DNA of 64,000 nt from Mucor racemosus (GCA_027405735.1 JAPEHQ010000013.1:744001-808000); one strand, 5' to 3'; counted from the first letter of the stretch, positions 23,587-34,482 are shown. The notes: generated by a model from the sequence alone, not told the origin. Numbers and translations: made by a program.

Positions 23587-25575
23587 ATGATCACTCCAGC
23601 TGAATCTAATCCTAATGTCAATGAAGCTGCGCCTTCTCCAGTAGGATTCAAAAATGTTCCCTCTGTTGAGTCACCTGTAACGCTTAAATTAGATGGACAA
23701 ATTCCTTCTTGGGTCAATGGTGTCATGTATCGATCAGGTATTTATTTAAAGCAATTTTTGTGGACCATACAACTAACAATTCTTACAAAGGGTCGGGCCG
23801 ATACAATGTTCTTTTAGATAACGGCGATACATTTCACATTGGACATCCATTTGATGGTCTTGCCATGCTTCATCGATTTGAAATCAATGGTGAAACTCAA
23901 ACTGTGAAATACAATTCTCGACATACATCTCATGGTGTTGAAAGAAGAATTGGTCAAAGAGATCCTACTTTATTAACATTTGGTCCTGACCCATGTAAAA
24001 CTATCTTTGGTCGTATTCAATCAGTGTATCACCACATCTCCAAGTTTGGTACAAATGCCGCTCTCCAAGAAAATGATGCCGAATTTGATATGGTTAATGT
24101 TACAGTAACACCTAATTTCCCTTTGGGTGTTGACTTGGAACAAGAAACAGGTGTCAAAAGAGGCGAAGCCTTAGTGGTCAAAAGAGATGCAAATACTCTT
24201 CAAGTAGTAGATCCAGAATCTTTGAGTATGTATTATAAATTACATTGATATAAAACTAGATGACTAAACAAAATACATAGAACCCTTAAAGATGTTTACT
24301 TATGCACATGTTAGCAAGAAGCTTCAAGGTCAATTATGCGCTTCTCATCACCAATATGATGAAGAAACCGATGAATATATCAACTTTATGGTAAGGCTCG
24401 GTCCATTTCCTACATTTCAAACATACTCTCTTGGTCCTTATCTACCTTCTCCTCCTGGCGAGAAAGAAGTTATGCCTGCACCAGAACCAAGACTCCATCA
24501 ACCTATTTGGCGTCATCTTGGTGCTTGGAAAACTATGGAAGCATTGAAACCCTCATATATTCACTCATTCAGTATGACCAAAAACTACATTATCATTCCC
24601 AACTTTCCCTATTATTATTCTTTTGGCGGACTCTCTGCCATTTACTATTCTTCTGCCTATCAAACATTTTATTGGGATGAAACAAGGCATACTTTATTTC
24701 ATGTCATTGATCGACACACAGGTCATCATGTTGCTACATACGAAGCTGATCCTTGCTTTTCGTTTCATACTGCTAATGCTTGGGATGAAGACGTTGAACT
24801 ACCTGGTGGTCGTAAAGAACGAGTTATCTATATGGATTATTGCATGTACGAAAATACTGATATCGTCGATGCCAGTTTCGAATTGGGCAAAACACCTACT
24901 GGTAAATTGGATCTGGATCTCGTTCAACCTGCTCGCTATGTATTTGATAAGAATACAACACATAAAGAAGAGCATCAAATTGCACCTTCTCAATTCCGTC
25001 GTTATCGTCTTGGTCAAGTTCCTGTTGCCAAGACCGGTGCTGATTCTTGGATTCCCTCATGGTCTAATGCTTTCAGTTTCTCCAATATGACAAAATTCAA
25101 CAAACGTAGAGTTGCCTCTTATACTATTATCGGTCATGATTTGGAAATGCCTCGCTTTAATCCTCGTTATAATATGAAACCTTATCGTTTTTGTTGGGGT
25201 GTTTGTGAATCTCGCCATGCTCCTTCTTATGCATCTGGATCTGTTGTAAATGGTCTTATCAAGCTAGATTTGCAAAACGTTTACTTGGGTCCTAATACGG
25301 ATGAAGAGAGTTCTGCTAAAATTTGGGATGAACCTGGCTGTTCTTGTGCTGAACCTATTTTTATTCCTAACCCTGATGGTCAAGATGAAGATGATGGTGT
25401 TATTATGTCTATTGTAAATACTACATTGGATGATGGTAGTGAATCATGCTTTTTGCTCATTTTGGACGCTTGTTCATTCAAGGAAATTGCAAGGACTACA
25501 ATTGGTGCATTCAATGCTGTTACATTACATGGTAGTTTTGTCGATAAACATGGCAGAGGTGTTGCCGTTAATTAA
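23587..25575 (+). CDS. Carotenoid oxygenase (carotenoid cleavage dioxygenase family)
   Basis: Exons 23587-23737, 23791-24225 and 24281-25575 give 626 residues. The sequence follows the RPE65/CCD fold: PSWVNGVMYRSGSGRYNV near the N-terminus, GHPFDGLAMLHRFEING, then iron-ligand regions with His in SHHQYDEE, SYIHSFSMT, FSFHTANAWDE and VTLHGSFVD. These four His would hold Fe(II). Such enzymes split conjugated double bonds of carotenoids or apocarotenoids with O2. In Mucorales the family supplies precursors of trisporic acid, the sexual pheromone, but I cannot tell which member (first cut of beta-carotene, or a later apocarotenoid cut) this is. No signal peptide is seen, so it is probably cytosolic or membrane-associated. 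The stop codon overlaps the stop codon of the next gene on the opposite strand. Confidence 0.93.
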
Positions 25576-26399
25576 TTTAGTTTTTTAATAAAGTCTAGTT
25601 GTTGTTGTTGCAAAAATAGTTTACTATATGATTCCCATTTATACCAAGTAAGCGCTTGGACAAGGCAATCACTAAGATCATCCTTCTTTTTTTCAATTGC
25701 ATACATTTCTTTAAAGTGATCAGAACATGTAATCACTGTATCTGTATCAAGCCATTTTTGTACCAACAGGCTACCTGCTTGCTTTTTCTGATAATGATTT
25801 GATTTGATTTTGCTAAACTTTTGTGGATGTTCGTCAATAATAACTTGCAATTCATCCTTCCAAACTCGATCAATGTTTTGTCGAAGCACAGGCGTTAAAT
25901 CAACTGTTCGTTTAATTTTGTCTATTCCTTCATATAATCCACACCATAAAATTGCTTCTACACAATTTACTCTTAATGTTGATTCTAATACACTAAAAGA
26001 TCCATTAGATCTTGCTCTTTGTTGTTCGACCAATACTCGATCAGAGACCTTTAAGTTTTGCAAAACTCTATCCTCGATGAACTGTCGTACAATAGGCGCC
26101 ACAACAGAGGGATGAAACGATGGCAAATCTAAATCAACACGTGCCCAATCTAGAACAGTTTTATCTGCACTTAAATGACAATAAGCAAGATTACGATACC
26201 CCAAATCAAACGATAAGATAGATGATGATTGAGTGGGAGCAGCAAAATGTGTTGTCAAACGATTAATTAGTTCAGGCTTGGTTCCACTTGTAGCAACACC
26301 GCATTCAGTAGCAATGGTTTTGAGATCAGCTACTTTGTTAGCTCGGAGCGATTCAGTCAACACTTCTGTACTGAAGCTTCGTTTAATAACCTTTAACAT
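25572..26399 (-). CDS. CCE1: Mitochondrial Holliday-junction resolvase, Cce1/Ydc2 type
   Basis: A single exon of 275 residues. The N-terminus (MLKVIKRSFS) is basic and amphipathic, a likely mitochondrial presequence. A SAP-like DNA-binding motif follows at about 18-51 (LRANKVADLKTIATECGV). The RNase-H-fold nuclease then shows the expected acidic residues: Asp65 in SFDLGYRN, Glu125 in VLVEQQRAR, and the KKDDLSD cluster at 238-244. Such enzymes resolve four-way junctions during mitochondrial DNA recombination and segregation. The ATG at 26399 is preferred because the upstream extension has no ATG. The gene converges on the carotenoid oxygenase with a 4-base overlap, so the 3' untranslated regions of both must overlap antisense. 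Confidence 0.92.
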   Translation of the reverse strand: MLKVIKRSFSTEVLTESLRANKVADLKTIATECGVATSGTKPELINRLTTHFAAPTQSSSILSFDLGYRNLAYCHLSADKTVLDWARVDLDLPSFHPSVVAPIVRQFIEDRVLQNLKVSDRVLVEQQRARSNGSFSVLESTLRVNCVEAILWCGLYEGIDKIKRTVDLTPVLRQNIDRVWKDELQVIIDEHPQKFSKIKSNHYQKKQAGSLLVQKWLDTDTVITCSDHFKEMYAIEKKKDDLSDCLVQALTWYKWESYSKLFLQQQQLDFIKKLN

Positions 26400-26753
26400 T
26401 GAAAATAGATATGTAAAAGAAGGGCCTTTATTCAATTCATTTGAATGTCGCGCCAATTTAGATGAATGTTTTTTTTTTCAGGACTCCTCTTGAATTGACT
26501 AAATCTTTCATTGTGCATTCTAGATGTACATCATTCAAAAGTCGTTTCAATAATGAGACCATAATATCTAACCTTGCTTTAATATCAAGCAAAAAGTACA
26601 TGAATATACATATAGTCAGTCAAAATTAAATCCTTTAATGCTGTACGATAAGTAAATTGAACTGTTTCTGTAGCACTCAATTGGGTACTATCTCGAGAGT
26701 TTTATCAAATATCAGGTAATTATAAAATTAATATGGTTTATTACATGAAAATT
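26400..26753. other. Intergenic between two minus-strand genes
   Basis: No gene seen. It should hold the promoter of the resolvase (right after 26399) and the 3' region of the membrane-protein gene. Nothing else stands out. Confidence 0.4.
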
Positions 26754-27401
26754 CTAGTTTGTCTTTACTTTTGCCTTACGAATGAGATATCCAAGCAAAA
26801 TAGCAGGGATAATAAAGGAAGATGATATTGCTAATGCTGTATATTTTTGTCTATCAGATTCAGAGGGCATAGACAGGACTTTTATAAGTAAGGCTTTGGA
26901 ACTGTCATGAGAAGTCAAATGCAATAAAGCAGTAGACAAGATAAAATAAAGTTTTGTACCATCATTTGGTCCAAACAAACCCAATACAATGCAGAACAAC
27001 AATTCAAAATAATATGCAAATGTTGGATAGTTACCCCAAATTGATGTTCCACCGACCATAATTCCAGAAAATGGATCTAAAGGCAAGTCCAAGTTGTGTA
27101 CAAGCCAATCTTCAACGAAATGAGACAAAGAAGCCAAAAAAGCGGGCGTAAATGAACCTGTGGCAGCTCCATAGATGACAGATAATACGATGGATCCTAA
27201 TAAACTATGGCTATACTTGCAATGAATATCAATACCTAAAGCTCCTGCTTGAGGATTTAACGTGAACCCTTCAAATCCAAGGAATGTTAGTGAAGCAAAT
27301 GCAAGGTCGAGAAATATCACACCAAACGTGAGAGTAAATGGAGAGACATTTGGCCAGTAATTACGAATAAGTGGAACTGCTGCAAAATGACCCGCGTACA
27401 T
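26754..27401 (-). CDS. Uncharacterised integral membrane protein with conserved His/Asp pattern
   Basis: A single exon of 215 residues with about five or six hydrophobic segments. Conserved-looking polar residues sit in or next to membrane segments: GHF at the N-terminus, FLDLAF, KYSHSLLGS, SHFVEDWLVHNLDLPLDP and GGTSIWGNYP. The pattern SHSLL, then SHxxxDWxxH, recalls bacterial membrane proteins loosely called metal-dependent hydrolases (YdjM-like). The His and Asp could form a metal site, but no activity is known to me. The gene has no intron, unlike most neighbours, which together with the bacterial look raises the possibility of ancient transfer. Base composition does not differ from neighbours. 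Confidence 0.75.
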   Translation of the reverse strand: MYAGHFAAVPLIRNYWPNVSPFTLTFGVIFLDLAFASLTFLGFEGFTLNPQAGALGIDIHCKYSHSLLGSIVLSVIYGAATGSFTPAFLASLSHFVEDWLVHNLDLPLDPFSGIMVGGTSIWGNYPTFAYYFELLFCIVLGLFGPNDGTKLYFILSTALLHLTSHDSSKALLIKVLSMPSESDRQKYTALAISSSFIIPAILLGYLIRKAKVKTN

Positions 27402-28960
27402 TTTGAGAAAAGTAAAATAGTATGTATCTAAGAAACAACTTCTTGAAATCTAACATTGCGAATTTTACCATTTATAGATTTGGAGATTTCTTAAAAAGGG
27501 TAAATAACGCTTATATATATTTTACTCGCATCAAGTTGATTATTCAGCATTACTATTATGTAGCTTGTAATAACAACGATAGACTTGCATTGATAATCGA
27601 GGGATCTTTCATTTTCAAAAACTAGCGCAAATCACATTTATTACGATATGAGTCATAAAAAATAGGAGATCGTAACAGAAGGTTTCCATTTATTCGGTGT
27701 TGACAATACAGGTAAAATGCACATCCCGGTATAATGTCCACAATTGTGATTCATATATAGAATTAGCCGGATATTGGCAATCTTACAAGAGACCAAATTC
27801 AGAGCTACTAATACTTTATAATTTGAAGATATGTAACATAATTTCCCCGTAATTGCTATGTAGTAATAACCAGCATACATAATATCTACTTGCCGATGAA
27901 TAGTTCTTCAATCGCAACGAAATTAGAAGACCTATTCATCATCACCATATAGTCGTAAATCCAAGTAATTTCACTGAATAAATCATAATAGACATAGCAA
28001 CAAACATGAATTTAGTTTGGTTTTAAGTCCAAATCAATGATATTAAACTAAACAATTCCCTACATTTCTTGCTTTGGGGATCAAATCGTACAAACTCAAG
28101 ATTACTTGATAGGGTTGATGGCGGGGCAATTAGAAAACCCCACTCAGATGCTATTAGTTTATACATTTTATTTCATTTGTTTGATACCAAAGTGCTATTG
28201 TTTATCAAATTCAGAAATTCCTTCATCAGGAGATATCCGCCTTTCTTATTATGTATAAATTGATTGTAATGTCATATAATTCTGCTTTTTATTGTTTTCC
28301 ATTTAATTCTTTATTAGTTGCATCGCTGTGCTATGCTTCTGCTGAACTCGTTTTTGGTTGAATCATATTCTTTTGCCACACGGCAATAGGGTATCAGAAA
28401 ATGTGCAAAATGTTTATTCTCATGAAACTGGAAAACAGCTGTTTCACCTTCGAGGTTCTCATTACTTGAACACATCCATACTGTAGATTATTTTCATTGC
28501 AATGTTGTAGCCTATAGTATACACCATGACTTTTATTCTCAAAATCGTTATCATTTTGCCGCTGTACAAACTGACAGAGTTGTGAATAGCATGCCCATCA
28601 AAGGCTGCATCAAGTAAATCATGTGCTCATCTACTCTAAAATTACTGCATCGGATGATTAGACGTTTTTGTATGTCAACAACTATTCCTCCCCTATACAG
28701 ATTCCTATTGCAGTGAGATTTTCGCTTTGGCGCCATTTAATTAAGACCCATCTCTTTGTTAACCATCGTTACCTTCACCGCCTCAATGGCCCCGGCACTC
28801 TGCCACTGCATGAAAGTAAGCAAAAAAGGGGCGTTTTCTGATTTTGATGCACCTAAGATCTGTGAAGAGAGACTATAAATGTTATCTAGCTTGAATTGCA
28901 CTTTTTCAGGGTATTACTTACTTTGGGTTACTTGATTAGTTTTTTTTTTTAGCAATTTCC
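27402..28960. other. Gene-poor region
   Basis: No supported gene. Short open frames (for example around 28069-28263 plus and 28551-28736 minus) lack motifs and splice partners. The composition around 28735-28810 is less AT-rich than its surroundings and may be a transposon remnant, but I found no terminal repeats. Confidence 0.4.
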
Positions 28961-29425
28961 TGCTTGGCGCTCGACGAAAATATTGAAAGCTTGCTTGCAT
29001 GCTTGCTCGAAATGCTTCAAATTGAAATAGGCTTGCTTACATATAAACCTGCTTGCTTGCCTGCTTTCAAGTCAAGTAAGCAAGCATGTAACACAAGGCA
29101 AATTTATTCAGTTTACGAAATTTTAGCTTTAAAAATGTCAAAATGCATCACATTTTGAACCAATATCAGGCTAAAAATATATTAGTATAATGCTTGCACT
29201 TGCACTTGGATTTTTTCGATTGCTTATATGCTCGTACTCGACTTGCTTGATTTATATATGCTTGGTTGCTTGCTTTCAACACTGAAAATGCTCGATATAC
29301 AACTGCTCGACGAGCCGTTCCTTAAGCTCGGGCTTGCTTGAGTAACTTTCAAATATTTTAGACTTGGCAAATGCTTGCTAAAACTGCCTGCGCTCGCTTG
29401 AGCTCAGTTATTTTGCGAACGCTAA
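28961..29425. repeat. Degenerate CTTG/CTCGA-rich tract
   Basis: The words GCTTGC, CTTGCTTG and GCTCGA occur again and again on the plus strand, with a few reverse copies (AAGCAAGCATG near 29079-29089). The tract is about 460 bp and directly precedes an inverted copy of the interspersed repeat. It looks like an old tetranucleotide expansion that has degenerated, or the divergent tip of a mobile element. It has no coding potential. Confidence 0.55.
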
Positions 29426-29491
29426 TCTTGCTTTAGAAGAATTTAAATATGAGGAAGGTTAAAGAATTTATCAGCTTGTATTTATTGATTT

Positions 29492-30525
29492 TCATCCCTG
29501 CTCAACTTTTTTCCCACTAAATAACACTAAGAAAAATTATATGCCTATGTACCTGAGATGCTCACCTGTAATCCAAAAGCAAGTATCCGGAAATATTCTA
29601 CATTTTACAGTTGGTATTAATTTTTCAGTGCTAAGGTTTCAGATTTTTTACGCGTATTTCACTGCTAATGGATTGAAACCTTTGAGGCTTCATATCTCTA
29701 GAAATAATTAAGCTATACTAACACTTTCTAATAATAAAATTTACTTGTTTTAAAGTGCTCTATAACATATTTTAACATGAAAAAAATCTGAGCATCTTTA
29801 TTTTTTTTTCATTTTTTTTGACATTTCTATAGTAGGTTTCAAAATATTGGCTAAATTGAGCAACATTTTTTTGCATTCATGTCATTAAGCTCGTTGAGCT
29901 CTCTCGGACCCAATTTAGAGTTTTTCAAAATATTGATTTTTCGTGGAGATATCCTCAAAAATGTGTACAAAAAGGTACCTCCATTTCTAGCTTCCATTTT
30001 CCCCTTGTATACCCTTATCCCAAATTCTGAATTTGAAAAAAAATTGACACAAATCTCTTTTTCTCTATGAAAAATGTAGCTAAAAGATTAAACAATAGCT
30101 AGATCGATAGGTAATTTTACTGTGCATTATATTCATTAGTTATATTAAAAATATGCTTATAAAAAGTGATGTGTATCTTCAAAAAACCTCCAAAATTTCA
30201 ATTGCATTTTACGCAAAATTTAATGTGAAATGTTTGTCTGAATTTCATTTAGGTGGATGCAGAATTTAAAACTGTACAAAAGCTATTTAATATACTAGGT
30301 CGATTTACTTTGCAGTTCATGATCAATTAAACGATTTTGTTTTTTTCATCATTTTTCGTCCATTTTTTAAAATAAATTTTGGAACCCAGTTAGCATAAGC
30401 TGTAAGCTGTAATATCGACTATTATTTTGATTATCTCGATGAAAAATCAATATTTTTTGCTAAAACAAAAAATGCAGGGTAGCAATCAATTCGATCTCTC
30501 TTGTGAACATAGAAATTAGCATCTC
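29492..30525 (-). repeat. Interspersed repeat, copy 3 (inverted, truncated)
   Basis: Reverse-complement match to 16200-17230 and 53506-54520. It lacks the long upstream part seen in copies 1 and 5. The TATA-like word reads TATACAAGG in the repeat's own orientation. The short frame antisense to the repeat's own orientation is present here on the plus strand (29879-30070) but stops three codons earlier than in the other copies. Confidence 0.85.
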
Positions 30526-30929
30526 AATTTAGGTGCTCAATTTTTTATAATCAATTTCATCAGGTCAATTTTGATCAGTGTTTGGCCAGTGAGTGCATTG
30601 ATATTCTGGTATTAATGTATTAATATATTTATTTTCCGAGAGATAACAATAGTCTATAGAGGGAAGGTGCTTCCTCTTTGAAGATTTTACGTAATTCAAT
30701 TCAATATTGCTCGAAAACACTCGAAACTCGAAACCCATTTAAAAACCATCTGAAACCTACTTTTTACAACCATAAAAAATTGACAACAAAAAGCCTATCT
30801 CAGCGAATTTGGAACCTAATAACTTTCAACCTGGCATAAAAATAGGGAAATATCTTTGACACGCTGACCTCAAAGGGAAATGTCTACTACCTTCTGTGTG
30901 TCGAGAAAACCATCTCAAAAGTACACCTA
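30526..30929. other. Spacer between the repeat copy and the DDE transposon
   Basis: About 400 bases with no gene or recognisable repeat. The last two bases (30928-30929) are the TA that flanks the following transposon. Confidence 0.5.
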
Positions 30930-31106
30930 ACGTGCCACCAGCTTTAAATCTGTGTAAACCTTAATTTTGTTTCAATTTTTATTTACTTTTAAACACCGCT
31001 ATTTCAGTATGCTTTTTTTTTTGGAGGCATCTCATGGCAGGTGATGTAGCTCATTTGTTATTTGAGAGATTGAGAAGTATAATAAGTTTAAACAAACATT
31101 TTATTT

Positions 31107-33182
31107 TTATAACAAATCGTTAGGAATTCTAACTTTTCTATGGGATAAATATTTTTTTTCCACAAATTTCTTAACTTCTTGGACAACTTCTCTACCGTCT
31201 CTACATTTGCTATAAGCTTCGATGTAGTCCATCGACCTTCTGAAATAACGTCTGATTTGAGTCAGGTTACCAGAGGTATCCAGAAAAGAATGGATATTTT
31301 TCTCCAGAGACTTGAACGTATAGTCACATCGCAAACGAGCTTCCCTCTTGGCAGCACCCCAGTACATTTCAATCCAATTGCATTCGCAATGGTACTTCGG
31401 GTATAATTCGAAGATGTGTCCAGATTCTTCAATTATTTCCTGCAAAGCAGATTTCTGTTGAACAAAATCAGGGCAGTTTTCCAAAAAATGACGAGCACAA
31501 CAAATGGGATTGACACGTTCGGGAGCACCACAATGCAGTTTCCATTTTTGGCCTTCAACGTCATGGCCAACCCATCGTCCTCTTTCTTCTAAGATCGACT
31601 TGATTCCTTTGAAGTAACGGACCTTCTTCGTCTTGACGCATCCCTTTTTATTCGTGATAATCTCTTTATTGTAAAAGAAAGTCTGTGGTTTCCGCAAACC
31701 AGTGGCTTTGCAGATATACCAAGTATCACGGAACTGGAACTTCTCATTTAAGGACCACGGCTTCTCGTTTAAGGTCATGCGAGTAACCACCAGAGCATCA
31801 TCAGCGAAAGCGCCATGGTTGGAGCTGTTATCGAAAAGAAAAATAGCTTGACAGTTTGGATGGAGTGCTTCAAAAAGCCCAATTGCATTTTCTTTCAGCT
31901 GTTCAACCATGTGTTTTGAAGTCCACCAACCTTCTCTGGAATCACCTGCTTTAAACAACGTCCTAGATGACCAACTTCTGATTTTCATAGTTCCATGACA
32001 GGGACATTGGAATTCGCTTACCATTATCGAGGAACCTGGACCCTTCTTACGAATATAGTTCTCACCATCAGCCAACCACAAGTCATTTTTACCGTCATTA
32101 GCGTAGAAGGTGCTTTCATCATGGGTAACGAACACATACTTTTTTTCATAATATTCTAATCCAACAGGTTCCAACACATCTTCTTCGTTCTCTCCTGTGT
32201 AAAAATCCATCTTTTCCATATACTGAAGCATCCTTTGTGACCAAAAATCTCTATATGCGACCACATCTTCCCGTTCATGGCCATCAAAATAGATAGTCTT
32301 TTGGTTTTTTCTATAGGCGTAACCCCATTCATGGAGATACTTGCTGATAGTAGTCTGACTTACACATCTATCAGTAACACCTAAGATTGAAGGGACAACC
32401 ACTTTGTCAATATACTCCTTGATAACGACCAAAGACCGCTCTGCAGGCTTTGTTTTGCGGATTTCTTCAAGAACAATTTGTTTTACATCAGAATCATTCA
32501 GAAAACATTTTCTTTTTGAATGGCAGCCTTGGTTATGGTTTGACAACACACCCTCACAAATGAACTCCTTGGCCCATTTAACAATTGTCATAGCACGATA
32601 AGTTACGTTGTTTTTAGGCCAGTAGATTCTAGCTGCTTTACGCGAAGCTGAAAGTGTTTTATCACCTTCAAGTCTTTTGATAAAGTAATAATTGATCGAA
32701 GAGTATCGCACAAAATTATAAGTCTCAGTTTTGCTTCCTTCATACTTCGAGTTCATCACCGGCTTCACAAATTCTTGAAGTTTTGGAAATGTTTCTTTTA
32801 TTTGCATAATTTCTTTGTCCTTAAGACTTAATGCTTGTCGCTCTTCTACAGGAATTGCTGGGACCAGCGGAACAAAACCAAATCTCTCCAGTTTATGTCT
32901 CTCATCGACAGCTTCATTCTCCTTTTCACGTCTCCAGAGTGTCGTCCTTGAATTTTTCGAATACCAAAAAGGCCTGTTGCTTTTTCTAGTCGTGTCGACT
33001 AAAATTTCATTCACTGATCTACGGATTTCAGGATTTGAATTGCACATCTGGGCTGCACTGTTTAATTCGGCGATGTCGGAATCAATCATCTCCCAATCTT
33101 CATTATCAACACGTATAAACTGGCTTGTATCGCTTTTTACTCTATTTTGATAAGCTTTTTTTCTAGCTGTGAGTGGAGGCAT
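31107..33182 (-). CDS. DDE transposase, 691 residues, with a long insert before the catalytic Glu
   Basis: A single intron-free frame starting with ATG at 33182. An N-terminal region with paired-domain-like or helix-turn-helix character (for example VSQTTISKYLHEWGYAYRKN at about 290) precedes the catalytic core. Candidate catalytic residues are Asp in FVTHDESTFYAND, Asp in FLFDNSSNHG, and Glu in CNWIEMYWGAAKREAR. The second Asp and the Glu are separated by about 150 residues, where Tc1 has 34. The insert carries Cys and His (HCGAP, ICCARHFLENC, YHCEC) that could form a zinc site. The motif pairs DNxxxH and NxIExxWGxxKR are those of the IS630/Tc1/mariner group. Related proteins are common in fungi, but I cannot name the family firmly. 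No disruptions are visible, so it may be active. Confidence 0.85.
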   Translation of the reverse strand: MPPLTARKKAYQNRVKSDTSQFIRVDNEDWEMIDSDIAELNSAAQMCNSNPEIRRSVNEILVDTTRKSNRPFWYSKNSRTTLWRREKENEAVDERHKLERFGFVPLVPAIPVEERQALSLKDKEIMQIKETFPKLQEFVKPVMNSKYEGSKTETYNFVRYSSINYYFIKRLEGDKTLSASRKAARIYWPKNNVTYRAMTIVKWAKEFICEGVLSNHNQGCHSKRKCFLNDSDVKQIVLEEIRKTKPAERSLVVIKEYIDKVVVPSILGVTDRCVSQTTISKYLHEWGYAYRKNQKTIYFDGHEREDVVAYRDFWSQRMLQYMEKMDFYTGENEEDVLEPVGLEYYEKKYVFVTHDESTFYANDGKNDLWLADGENYIRKKGPGSSIMVSEFQCPCHGTMKIRSWSSRTLFKAGDSREGWWTSKHMVEQLKENAIGLFEALHPNCQAIFLFDNSSNHGAFADDALVVTRMTLNEKPWSLNEKFQFRDTWYICKATGLRKPQTFFYNKEIITNKKGCVKTKKVRYFKGIKSILEERGRWVGHDVEGQKWKLHCGAPERVNPICCARHFLENCPDFVQQKSALQEIIEESGHIFELYPKYHCECNWIEMYWGAAKREARLRCDYTFKSLEKNIHSFLDTSGNLTQIRRYFRRSMDYIEAYSKCRDGREVVQEVKKFVEKKYLSHRKVRIPNDLL

Positions 33183-33284
33183 AGTAATAAAAATTGAGTG
33201 TATAGATGATGTAAAACTTTGATCCTCCCTGAATAATTTAAATAACGGAGTATAACTTTAATTCTTTGTAGCCAAGCCTTATTT

Positions 33285-33930
33285 CCTACCCAAAAATATT
33301 TGCAGTACCGCCTATTTTCAACAGCTATCAGTAAAATGATTTTATAGTAAAAATAACTATTAAAGCCATAACAATTGTTCACAAAGGTTTAAATAATGAT
33401 TGTTATGGCTCTGATTTATTATATCTTTATTTTTCGGAAAGTTGATAGGTCTTGAAAATTTTTTTTTGTAAGCTGGTGCTACGTCGATACCCCAGCTTAA
33501 AGTCTGCGAAACCACATAATATTTTCAAAGGCCATCCATAAATGATTGCCATAGTAAAATTCATCACTGCAGTTATTAAAGCTGTTATCAAAACTCTAAA
33601 CAACAATTGTTATGTATCCGATTTAGTGTCTTAGTATTTTTGAGTAAGTTGATAGCGAAAATGGTGATTTCAGGTATTGCTTACGTAAGCTGGGTTTAAG
33701 GTAAGGAGGTTATGTATCACAAAGTATCCTTGTTTCAAAAGTTACCCTCACCTAAGAGCACACAGCTTAGATTTTGAAATACCGTCTATTTTCAAAGGCT
33801 ATCAACAGAATGATTTTATAGTAAAATTAAGTATTCGAGCCATAACAATTGTTTACAAAGGTTTAAATAATGATTGTTATGGATTTTTTTTATTGTATCG
33901 TTAGTTTTGGGTGAGTTGATAGCTCTTGAA
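33285..33930. repeat. Three diverged ~230-250-bp subterminal units with inverted repeats
   Basis: Units start near 33293, 33520 and 33770 and share CTATTTTCAA...GGCTATC, GATTTTATAGTAAAA, CCATAACAATTGTT, AAAGGTTTAAATAATG and GAGTTGATAG-like words. Inside units 1 and 3, CCATAACAAT pairs with ATTGTTATGG about 20 bases later, so each could form a hairpin. They lie between the transposase start and the right tip of the element, where transposase or host factors could bind. Confidence 0.65.
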
Positions 33931-33970
33931 AAAAGTTAAAATTTGTGCAGGTTTAAAGTTGGTGGCACGT

Positions 33971-34482
33971 TATAGCTTACTGTAGACTTATTTATTAAAA
34001 ACAATTTAAACACCATTTCTATGAATATATACTGATCCAAGCAAGCTGCCACTTCACATAGATATAGATATACATAAGTATATATACAAGTATTATATAA
34101 TAGATATCAGCACCCATGGGTCATTGCACATTTGGTCAGCTTGAATAACAAGTTGATTACCTGATATTTACGCCTCCTCAGATTAGTAAGCTCGCCAAGC
34201 AATTCTCTCCGAATATGGATCCAAATGAGCTCACGTTGCAATGGTAAGTACTTCTAGTGTTGGTACACAGAATTGCAAAAGGTTTAGCCCCACCCCACCC
34301 CCGAGTTGCTGTGGAAATGGAAAAATAAAAACGCATACTTGATTGCAACACTATTTTGTATGTGTGTAATAATATATAAAAATATTCAAGGAAAAAAAAT
34401 AAAATAGTAAAAGTCAATTATATAAATATTGGTTTTTATTATCAAGTTAACCGAGGTGTATTAAACAGAAGAACTCTATTTT
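33971..34482. other. Spacer with an exon-like fragment
   Basis: No whole gene. At about 34175-34233 an AG acceptor, an open stretch (KLAKQFSPNMDPNELTLQ) and a GTAAGT donor look like an isolated coding exon on the plus strand. The peptide DPNEL recurs in an open stretch at 39180-39196. The source gene is unknown to me. Confidence 0.3.

Larger units (their letters stand above)
30930..33970 (-). mobile_element. Intact-looking 3,041-bp DDE transposon with TA target duplication
   Basis: The ends are inverted repeats: ACGTGCCACCA at 30930-30940 followed by GCTTTAAATCTG, and the reverse complement of ACGTGCCACCA followed by ACTTTAAACCTG at 33948-33970 (two differences over 23 bases). TA flanks both sides (30928-30929 and 33971-33972). 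It encodes one long transposase on the minus strand with no stops. The region upstream of the gene (33183-33970) contains three diverged copies of a unit of about 230-250 bp. TA duplication points to the Tc1/mariner side of the DDE superfamily. Confidence 0.85.
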
